DNA from: Rhizophagus sp. LPA8_4_AMF | Taxonomy: Eukaryota > Glomeromycota > Glomeromycetes > Glomerales > Glomeraceae | Direction: 5' to 3' | NCBI GenBank assembly: GCA_021464525.1 | Contig: JADRCO010000297.1 | Span: forward strand, 1 to 38,763 | Length of the DNA stretch: 38,763 nucleotides | In this document: positions 30,266-38,763 of the stretch, piece by piece | Position numbering within the stretch: the stretch's first letter is position 1 | How the letters are laid out: every line of letters starts with the position of its first letter | Program-made: the position numbers and the translations under genes | Notes under the pieces: generated by a model | What the model saw: the letters and a program-made list of their open reading frames with translations, nothing else | What the model was told of the DNA's origin: nothing | Database searches by the model: none

Positions 30266-31779
30266 ATTATTAATTCGAAGTTTTATTTTAGAAATTTCCC
30301 TTTATTTTTCATCCTTATATCTTTAAAATGTCAACGTCATTTAATTGTTTACTTATTAGACAATACGTAGTAAAATAATCAATCATTTTCTGTACGAGTG
30401 TACGTCATTTTAATTTTGGATGTTTAACTGTTTCTCCAGAAACTTTATCATCCTAAAATACAGATCTGGTAAATATTTATTAATAAAGAAATTTGTTTCA
30501 TTATAAAAGTTGTTTTCCGAACTCTTTTCGGTGTATGAATAATAATTCTCTATTTCTATAGTCGATTTTCTTTAACTTTTTTTTCTCAGAAATTTTTTTG
30601 TCTAATGATCTACGAGAAAAAGTTTTCCCATTAATAAAATCAAATATTCAGTATATTATATTTACATTTAAATTCCTTGGTAATAAATTTGTAACTAGTT
30701 TTAAAACTGTGAATAATTCTAATTTGTATTAAATATTCATCTTATACGCTATTTTACCTTCAGTTTATCGTTACGATCCATGATTATTCTAAAATAAAAG
30801 GTAATGTACCGGTAAACTTTATTATTATTAATTAATGTGGGTACGTATAATAATATTTATGCAAAATGCATGTGTGACCCTCTGAATTCTTTGTTCAAAT
30901 AAACAAACTAGTATAATAATGATCGTTTTAATACATGAGACAATTGAGACATGTGAGAAAATCAAAACTGTCAAATCGATTTCTCAAAAAAAAAAAAAAA
31001 AAACTTTTTATTCCTTTTACCCTGACATCATATCACATGATTTTTTCTGATATTATAGTTGATCAAAACACTTTTATTTAATGGATTAGAAATAATTATT
31101 ACACTTTTTTTTACCGTTATTTAAAGAAACAATAAAATCTTAGAACTAAATTACTAATGTTTTCGATTTCGATAGAATATCATAGAAACAATAAATTTTA
31201 AATTTCATATCTACTGCATCAAGATCAAAAAAAAAAGCAGAGCTCATCCAAAAACAATGTAGAATAGTAGCACATAATTTGTAAGAAAGAAATTGTTTTA
31301 TAAGCCGAATTCTTTTGTGATTTCATTATCAGCTATTACAAATACATTTGTGTGCTGCGCCAAGTTTACGTAATATCAAGTTTATGTAATATCTCTTTCT
31401 CCTATTGAAAAAATATGGTTCGCTAACTATGAAACAATTGAAATATTTTTATCTCCTGCAAATATAACACAGCTAATGAGAATATAAACCAATAATCTTA
31501 AATTTTATGTATAGATAGTAATTATCAGAACAACAAATAATACACAAAAAAAAAATCGAATAATTTTAAAATAAAACCGTAATAAAAAAAATAAAAAATA
31601 CGATAATTTAAAGTTGGCACTTAGGTATACAGGGCCTAGCTCGCTCAAAAAGAATGTAGATGAACAATCAAACTGGGTTTATAAATATTATATGCAACAC
31701 TTAACGAATAATGAAATCTAGTAAAGGAATAATGAAGGTGATTAAAAAATTCTTTATTGAGAATATGGTAATATTTTTA
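30266..31779. other. AT-rich spacer between relic and right inverted repeat
   Basis: No gene recognised. An A run of about 18 at 30987-31004 and a small tandem duplication of CAAGTTTACGTAATAT at 31360-31391 are present. Confidence 0.4.
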
Positions 31780-32031
31780 AATCAAATTATGATAAAACCG
31801 CGTTCGCATGATTTCACAAAATTCTACGATGAATTTCTACACACAAAAAGTGTCGTGGGAACTATGAAAAAAAAATTTACCCGCTGATTCTAAATGGACA
31901 ATACTATTAACTAAAAAAATGTATATTATGTTTGTTCCAATGCATGTTGGCGTTCTAGAATTGGAATCCGGCCTCCTTTTTTAGAAATTTTTTAAATGGA
32001 GTAGAAAAATTATAAACACAACAAATTTGGA
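31780..32031 (-). repeat. right arm of a ~210-250 bp inverted repeat pair
   Basis: Inverted relative of 27844-28052, longer by small insertions. The bases just outside the two arms (ATCATCGAG left, CAAATTATT right) show no target duplication, so neither a transposon termini nor a pair of separate insertions is proven. Confidence 0.8.
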
Positions 32032-32465
32032 CAAATTATTTCTAAAAGAAAGTTATTTCTGATACTTTTGGCTCTTGATTTTTAATTTATGAAAAAAGTT
32101 TAGGTGTTTTTATAACTGTTTTTTTTTTTGGACAATGTATTTCATTTTTCACGGAATATTTTGAATATTCTGATCCCGAATTTTACTATAAATTGGTAAT
32201 CAATGATATCTATTAACTCTATATGGTTTAATATTATTTATTCTCTTCTTATTAGTTGATCAACTAGACTTTGCATAAAACCATAAGGCTGATAAGAAAT
32301 GTCGATTAAACATTCCATTTATAAAAGTATAAAAATCAGTGAATTTTGGAACTATCAAATATTGATAAATATCAAAAATAAATAAATAAAAAAACCACCC
32401 TTTACATAATTGAAAAATTTATCAACTTCTTTAACCATATGTTGAGGAAAAAAATTCGTCACATC

Positions 32466-33530
32466 ATGAGTAACTTACAATTCAAACCCGTAACTATAGC
32501 TGGAGGTACGGTACTGTAAGTCATATTATCGCTGAAGCATTTTTAAATGATGGATATAACGTAAAGATTCCTTGAGGGAAACCAGAAAATGAAATGAGAG
32601 CTAAAATCGCTGGCTTCCAAGGGCGCAGAAATTATATACGAAGATTATATTCAAAACAGTTTTATTTCTTTATTTTGTGTCAAGTGGAACACATATAATA
32701 TATAGTACAAGGTCAGACGTTCAATATAATAGTAAAGCTAAGAAAAGGAATTATCTGATGCCTAAGTTATAACTAAAATAAGCCACAAAAGCGACTGACC
32801 ACCGTTCTCCAGTAAATAATTAACTACGCGTTAATACTAAATAGCCACAGAACATATAGACACCCAAAGAAGGGTGATAACACATCATAACCCTGGCATT
32901 AAGGAAAAAAAGTTTTTAGTAGTGAGAGACGGGGTTAAACACCAAACTAAAAAAATGAAAAACTAAAAAATAAAAAAAAAGAACGAAACCACACGTAAAA
33001 ACCATCTGCTAATTTTACATGGGAGTCATAATGGGAAGCGCAATAATGCAAACACCAATCCCTCCATTCTAGCAACACCAAACACTCAGCTTTGTCAATA
33101 AGAGATGTAGGATATCCGCTAAGGAACGATTTTTCTTATTACCACCTGTCATAGCAGGTTTGGGCTTTTGAGGTGGCTTCTGTTGGAAGAGTCCTTGTTA
33201 CCATCATTCTTTAACGACCTTACCAAAGATGCCGGGTTTCCATTTTCTTTTTAGAGAGAAAGAGACTAACCGTGGTAATTTATAGTTTAAACAATGAATT
33301 GTCAAAAGCTTTTGAAGGAACCAATGTTGTCGTCAGTGCTTTAAAATTTGATCCTAAAAGTGCGGGCTTTTATGATTCTCAAGCTTCACTGTTAGCCGCT
33401 GCCAAAGAAGAGTTTATCTTGTCCGAATACTGTAGAGACACTTAAAGTGCCAGAGGCTCGTAATACTGTTTCTGACGTGACCTAGTCATTAAATGAGTCA
33501 CCTTGAAATATTTGAAAAGGTTTCTGGTGA
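32466..33530 (+). pseudogene. NmrA-like NAD(P)-binding reductase relic, split by an insertion
   Basis: The N-terminal part starts at ATG 32466: MSNLQFKPVTIAGGT, and after a one-base loss in the glycine loop TVSHIIAEAFLNDGYNVKI and RNYI/IIYEDYIQN-type remains to about 32655. After an inserted block, 33270-33420 continues the protein: NNELSKAFEGTNVVVSALKF and FYDSQASLLAAAKE, then ILSEYC. The next bases jump to VETLKVPEARN (33436 on), so the middle of the protein is deleted. The tail EIFEKVSG-like piece ends at a GTGAGT donor (33521). Family: NmrA-like / isoflavone-reductase-like NAD(P)-binding proteins, whose N-terminal GGTG loop and SALG...LLxAAKxAGVKRFxPSE segments are recognisable. Frame losses, the insertion and the deletion make it nonfunctional. 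Confidence 0.7.
32660..33262 (-). mobile_element. retroposed insertion, probably a 5'-truncated non-LTR element end
   Basis: This block interrupts the NmrA-like frame. Read on the minus strand it is an open segment ending QQKPPQKPKPAMTGGNKK then RSLADILHLLLTKLSVWCC and a stop near 33085, followed by a 3'-UTR-like stretch. It ends in an A-rich tail (ACACAAAATAAAGAAATAAA) at the left junction. A short AGTTT word lies at both junctions (32657-32661 and 33273-33277) and may be a target duplication. The tail, orientation and truncation suggest retroposition; I do not recognise the encoded family. Exact edges are uncertain by about 15 bases. Confidence 0.5.
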
Positions 33531-35030
33531 GTACATATTTTTATTTAATTGTTATTAAATCATGAATTTTTGCAATAACTAATTATTGATGGTCCATAAA
33601 GGTTAGGTAGTCGAAGCTAAGATATGTCATCAATACCAAACAAGATCGATCCAATGTCGACTTCGTGTGTATCCTAGTAAAATATTTTAAAAGATAAATA
33701 CTGTTAAAACCAGTGGCCTAAACTATTATAATGTTTACAACAAGTTACCTTAATTACATTTGGTTCAATACTAAAGAGTCCAAGGATTAGTATTAACTGT
33801 TAATGCTAAAAATAATTAAATACTTTTTTTAAAATAATAATATATATATGTATATTTGAACTGCGGAAATAGGATGTATAATATTCAGAAAGTCCAATAT
33901 GTTTCAAAATTATTAGAATCGAACGACGTTAATGAAATTTAAAAAATTAAACATAGCCAGCATATATAAGTAAAAGTTTAGTGATCTTTAAATTATAATA
34001 CTAAATGTATTGAAAATATACTAAACCTATATATAAAAATTAATAAATAAATTATATAAAATACAGAAATTTCTTAATCACCTCAATTTTCCCAACAATT
34101 TTTTTTTTAATTAAATAAATAATACAATATCTAACGCCAATATGATATTACAATTTTCGTTAAAAAAGCACAAATAAAAAAAAAACAAATAAACTCAATT
34201 ATAACTAATATTCTACCACCTCTATTTTTCGTCGAAAAACATAAAATTAATAAACATTGATATGATCTTGATCAGATAAATTTCGCTGTGCGATGACTTT
34301 CCATGTTATTTTGTATAAACGTGTCTGATAAATGATCTGATTGGGCGAAAAGATATCATATCAAAAATTATTATAAACCAACAACATTAAATTCATATTT
34401 TTTGAAAATATTGACCATTAAGATTATTATAAGATTTATAACATAAGAACATTTAAATTATGATTTTTTTAAAAACAAGAAATTTAATTATAAATATTTA
34501 TACCAATAACCTCGATTAATCATGATTAAATGGTTATAGATTTCATTATATATATTATATATTTATTTTTAGTCATTTTTTAATTTTAATTTTATATAAT
34601 TTGCATCTCTGACAAGACCACCATCTTCGGGGCATAAATAGTAATTAATTTTTTTTCGTGATTAATATCCTAAATTTTTCAATTTTAGTCAATTTTTATT
34701 TAATACTATAAAGAACAAAATTCCGTAATTAGCGAAACGCAATTCTACATATGCTGCATTAAAATACAAACTTTTAATTATTAATATTTTTTTAGAAACA
34801 ACCTTTTATATTCTTATACTATTTATCACAAAACAAAGTTCAATTAAGGAAAACTTTCAAGTTTATTAAAATACATGAACATTTTAATTAATACGAATAC
34901 TCATAATCACATATTGATAAAAAAAAACACTAATTGATGTATTTGAAAATAAGATCGATCAAAAAAAAAAAAAATGTACTTAATACATTAAAGTATATAA
35001 AGAGTATTTTATAATTATTTCTTTCTTCAT
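33531..35030. other. very AT-rich spacer
   Basis: About 1.5 kb with long A and T runs. No gene, RNA or inverted repeat recognised. Confidence 0.4.
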
Positions 35031-35231
35031 CTAATTTTTTTTGTGGAGATTCCACAAATTTTTAATTTCATTTCTCACGCGAAATTTCCCAAATTTTTCC
35101 ATGATTTCACCTTGTAGAACCTTCCAAGGTATTTTATTCTTCTTACTGGTCTTAAGAATTTGCTTTACCCATTCAAAAGTGTATTCCTTCTCGTTATTAC
35201 TGAAGCGTGCTACTTTGCTTAAATGGACCAA
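35031..35231 (-). CDS. small SANT/Myb-like protein (66 aa), possible
   Basis: A complete minus-strand frame with Trp residues at about 21, 36 and 60 (FEWVKQ, IPWKVLQGEIMEKFGK, IKNLWNLHKK). The three tryptophans in helical, basic context resemble a single Myb/SANT-type DNA-binding repeat. I know a group of short Rhizophagus proteins of similar layout, with IPWKxLQ and FGKLxxxNxIKNLW. The protein is short for a full gene, lacks a clear promoter, and a matching ORF exists on the opposite strand (35041-35241) which I regard as a shadow. It could be an intact small gene, or the first exon or relic of a longer one. Confidence 0.4.
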   Translation of the reverse strand: MVHLSKVARFSNNEKEYTFEWVKQILKTSKKNKIPWKVLQGEIMEKFGKFRVRNEIKNLWNLHKKN

Positions 35232-36009
35232 AGTAAAATAAAAAATTCATTTCGATTTTTTTTTATTTTAAAATAAAAATTTAAATTTACATATTTTGCC
35301 AACGTATCTCCAGATCTAGTAGAAAAAGAAATATTTGGTGAAATAGAATACTTTATTATGCGTATATTTGCTTATGTTCGAAAAATTGATAAATATTAGG
35401 AAGATAAATATGGGCAGATATATTTTAGTAAATTTAGTGGGTTTCAGTTTATTGAGGTTATTGGTATAGTCAGATGCGTGGGATTTTTTAAAATTGAAAA
35501 TTTATCTTACATTTTAGAGAAAGAATTTATAATATTTTTTTTTTTAATATTAGCAAATTAATTTTATTTTTTGGGACATTTGGGCGATCTTAACACTAAC
35601 CAGTGGTGACCATAATTTTAATTTATCAAAAAATAAATTTTTTATTCCATAATTTTTATAATTTATTAATAAAATTGCTTTAATAGATTATCTGATAATT
35701 TTTTTTTTAAAAAAAAAGTTGATAAAGTAAAAAACAAATTTTTTACAAATAAATTAGAAATACAATTGACATAACAAGGTCAAGCAACAACCAAGTTATT
35801 CTATCCACTTCACGTCTGAGACGGAAGCAGGTCTATACCCACTTACTAAAATATCTAATCTATCTAAACAATACCGTTACTCCGTAAATTCGTTCACGCG
35901 AATTCGTAACGTATTTAACCATCGATACTTAAATTGGTGAAACTTATATTTGGCAACAGTCTTGTCTTGAAAAAAAAAGTTAATCTATTAATCCGGCATT
36001 AAAGTTTTT
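35232..36009. other. AT-rich spacer
   Basis: Nothing recognised beyond long A and T runs. Confidence 0.4.
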
Positions 36010-36410
36010 CTAAATCTAATTAAAGATGTTCTTTAATTATACGTTGGAATTTTTCTCTATCCTCTCTTTCCCCACTCCTATTAACACGCTTGTTACCATC
36101 ACTTTTTCTAGCTCTTCTTTATCATTTTGTTGAAGGCGTTCGGTACATGCCACGTTTAAGGAGTTAAATTGTACCACTTCTGCCATTTTATCCTTTGCTT
36201 TTTTCTCCTTTCGTCTTAAATTTTTCTTCTGATTCTTTGTGAGCTTTCGTTGTTCGTTAATAGTTTCAACTACCACTTCTGATGTCACAGAGTAAATTGG
36301 TGGTATTATTTTCAGTAGCAGTAGATCCTGCCTATATTTATTAACCGTATCTACTACTTCATCCCACACTAACTCCATTCGGCTTCTCTTCTTCTATCTT
36401 CGCTTAGATT
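36010..36410 (-). pseudogene. charged hypothetical protein, likely frame-broken
   Basis: Minus-strand ORF 36378-36037 (113 codons) has a plausible helical start (ELVWDEVVDTVNKYRQDLLL) and a basic block (KNQKKNLRRKEKKAKDKMAE) that could be a nuclear signal or coiled coil. At the C end a change of frame near 36062 would give KEREDREKFQRIIKEHL and a stop near 36026, better coding than the actual RIEKNSNV end. At the N end, another frame reads SEDRRREAEWS (36406-36374) just upstream. So one or two frame losses are likely in a longer charged protein. Family not recognised. Confidence 0.4.
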
Positions 36411-36669
36411 ATCTGATATTTTTAATATGAAACCACTATAGTAAAGGTGGAAATGTATATATTAATTAGTTAATTAGAATTTTGAATAGTTGTTTGTTGA
36501 AATCGAACCAACTGGAACAAAATATTAATGATGTTTCCCAAAAAAAGTAAAGAAGAGTTTTGAAAGTTCGAAATTACCACTTCCATAAATTGATTGGATC
36601 CATAAAAAAGAAAAAACCATTCAAAAGTATCGTAACTTATTTACCTCCATCATCCGAGAATTAAAGACC

Positions 36670-37110
36670 GGAACCTACTTAGAGGTAATTACGAAACCCC
36701 TCCAAAGAGATTTATTTGCCATTCAAAAATACTCTCTGGAGAAGCTGTTACCCACACAAAAATAAAAAAATAAGACCCGTTTAGTACGTTTCTTAGAGGC
36801 AACGATGAAACCATTCAAAAAGAAATTTATTTACCGTTCACTTTCCGGAGAAGCAATTACCTACAAAAAAACCAAAAAAAAGAAATGTTTAGTACTTTCT
36901 TAAAGGTAATAACGAAACTCTTTCTAAAGAAATTTATTTACCGTTCAAAAATCCTCTTCGGAGAAGCCATTATCTACACAAAATAAAAAAAAAACATTTA
37001 GTACGTTTCTTAGATAGAGGTAATGGCAAACCCTTTCCAACTTACAGTCTGAAAGTTCTTCCGAAAAAGCTATAAAGAATAAAAAAAAGAAAGTGTTAGT
37101 ACATTTCTAG
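36670..37110. repeat. ~108-bp tandem repeat, about four diverged units
   Basis: The word TTTAGTACGTTTCTTAGAGG or a close variant starts at about 36670, 36780, 36888, 36997 and 37095 (spacings about 110, 108, 109, 98). Each unit goes on with a GAAAC word, AAAGAAATTTATTTACCGTT, a CTCCGGAGAAGC-type core, ATTACCTACACAAAA and an A run. Units differ by 10-25 percent and lengths are not multiples of three, so this is a non-coding minisatellite-like array. Confidence 0.8.
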
Positions 37111-38678
37111 CGCTAATAATGTGTGAACTCCCAAATAAACTGACTTACCGTTTCTTTTTTTAGAAATTGACTTTACTGTAACTTTTTACTTTCGTTTTAT
37201 TATTAAAGGTCTTTGTTTTCGTTTTCTTTGACCGGAATATTCAAACCTATAAACTTATATTTCCGAGCTAGGTTCGGAAAAAATATTTTTTTTTTTTTTT
37301 TATAAAAAAATAAAAAAAAATGCGTACATGTGAGAAATTTGTGTCGCACAGCTATTTTTCTGGGCTCTATTTATAAAAAACGTAGATCATTTTCAAATCT
37401 GGTACGAAATTTTTTAATTAAATGCAACGGCGTCTTTCGATAAATCACATGATCCCCCAATTTGATAAGCCCGGGTGTATTTCACGTATATTATTACGTA
37501 TAATTTATGCGTATTTGAAAAAACTCGTATGTGTTAATTTTCAGAAAATATTTAAAAAATGAAAAATTATTAAATATACGGAATTATAATACGTAATCTA
37601 TTAAAACGTATATAAAATGTATGCAAATCGTATCGTTTCCGTATACAGATTTCTTATAGGGACTTAAATTTAGATCAAACAATTCTTTTAGCAAAATTGG
37701 AAATAATTTGATATACATGTATGCTAGAGTCATGATTCTACATTCATTTGAAAGTGCAAACTGAGACCTATTCAATAATTAAAATTCATATGAATTCAAT
37801 CACCAGTTGATGAATAATTTCGTCCAACATATTAATTTCCAAATTTTTTGAGTTTAATCATTAATATCACCACATGTAACGACTCAATCTGAATAATCTT
37901 TGATTCTAAAATTAGGGTAGAATTTCTTCTTTCAAATGAATGTAAAATGGTTTATTTAGTATATATGTATTAGTGATGAAAAATTAATGAATATATTACT
38001 AAAATCAACAAAATTTAAATTATATTTTTTACCACAATACAAAAATAAAATTCCTTTTCATTCAATACTGTTTAAGCCTCCTAGTAGAATTAAACTAATG
38101 AATCTTACAAAATAACTCCTAAAAGAAATAAGAAAAAAATATATATAATTAGTTTATTATAAAAGACTTATCGTTTATTCTGTAAAATATAAAAATATTT
38201 GGCTAAAACATTTACCTTGTGCTTTATTTATTTTAATAGACTGTTATAGAAGCAAACTTCTAAAAAAATTAAAAACAAGTAGTTGTATTAAATAAGAATA
38301 AATACAGTATAATATTACTACTTTGTGCAAAACTTTAACATATATGTAATTCTGCAAGGCGCTTAAAAAGAGTTCAGAATGTTGAAATATGCAGTTGGTT
38401 TTCGCTATTAAATTTTTTGTGGCGTTATTAAAAGATATCACGAACTTAATTTTGTGTACCATCATGAAATCTAGCTAATAAAAATGCGCACACTTGTGTT
38501 ATATAAACTTACATAATTCAAAATCACATGCCTCATTTAGCTTTTGTAATTTATTTTTACATATCGCTTTGTTAAATTTGTTTTTTAAGAGAAAAAAAAG
38601 TGATCGGCGAAGTGATCGACACTGAAAATATGAAATTCCTGCTATGTTTTACCGCAGTAGGAGTTACCAGCCTAATCT
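37111..38678. other. AT-rich spacer
   Basis: No gene recognised. Minus-strand ORFs at 37584-37775 and 38244-38465 are low-complexity and lack family features. Several TACGTAT/ATACGTA words cluster at 37480-37640. Confidence 0.4.
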
Positions 38679-38763
38679 CATATGGGCCAATTTGACTCCG
38701 CATAATACGTTTATATCACTTATGTGATAACAAAGAGATAGCATATTAGAATCAGTTTATTGG
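38679..38763. mobile_element. MITE left end, copy of the 4091 family, cut by window edge
   Basis: CATATGGGCCAATTTGACTC then CGCATAATA matches the left end of 4091-4182 with a small insertion. The right end lies beyond the window. Confidence 0.55.

Noticed and set aside
27844-32031. Large virus-like or capsid-bearing element bounded by the inverted arms
   Set aside because: No polymerase, integrase or capsid-like frame was recognised between the arms, and no target duplication.
1-38763. CRISPR array, bacterial operon or prophage
   Set aside because: Introns, AT-rich spacers and eukaryotic families; no regular spacer-repeat array of CRISPR form.
1-38763. Secondary-metabolite gene cluster
   Set aside because: Only P450 copies plus unrelated relics; no backbone synthase, transporter or regulator within the window.

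Overview
The window looks like nuclear DNA of an arbuscular mycorrhizal fungus (Glomeromycotina), most likely Rhizophagus or a close relative. It is very AT-rich, with sparse genes, short 70-111 bp introns and many small inverted-repeat elements. It also carries relics of families I know as greatly expanded in Rhizophagus irregularis: BTB-BACK-TLDc proteins, kinases whose subdomain IX contains GVPPFNDK, and small SANT-like proteins. The taxonomic call is inference from recognition; no search was run.

Positions 1-4.3 kb hold TCCGGA-rich repeats, a broken minus-strand hypothetical gene (about 660-1560) and two small inverted-repeat elements. The core, 4.3-22.4 kb, is a local array of seven related cytochrome P450 copies. 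Three look intact: 8056-9756 (minus), 11973-13745 (plus) and 15927-17666 (plus). Two are full length but carry one or two single-base frame losses: 4343-6050 and 20607-22330. Two are decayed fragments: 6330-6825 and 10749-10916. The five long copies have an ER-anchor N terminus, a PLPGP hinge, WxxxR, ExxR, FDPDRF and a Cys heme-ligand loop. All five share one phase-0 intron directly after the I-helix oxygen-activation motif. Gene spacers contain MITE-like elements and shared flanking repeats, so the array appears to evolve by duplication, decay and gene conversion. The clearest conversion evidence is 302 identical bases in exon 2 of the last two copies, whose first exons are much more diverged.

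From 22.4 kb to the end I see mainly gene relics and repeats. These are a BTB-BACK-TLDc fragment (about 23.5 kb), unknown charged and Gly-rich relics (about 24.6-26.3 kb), two NmrA-like reductase relics (26.9 kb minus; 32.5-33.5 kb plus, the second split by a retroposed insertion), a kinase/coiled-coil relic (28.9-30.3 kb), a pair of ~210-250 bp inverted repeats about 3.7 kb apart, a 66-aa SANT-like ORF (35.0 kb), a charged hypothetical ORF (36.0-36.4 kb) and a ~108 bp tandem repeat (36.7-37.1 kb).

No P450 reductase, terpene synthase, polyketide synthase, transporter or dedicated regulator was found beside the P450s, so this is a tandem enzyme family rather than a recognisable biosynthetic cluster. 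The intact P450s are inferred to be microsomal monooxygenases using a reductase encoded elsewhere; their substrate cannot be read from sequence. I did not find a convincing new multi-gene system. The most unusual items are the converted exon, the P450 with an altered I-helix and a stop-free intron, and a short inverted repeat shared next to two P450 TATA boxes.
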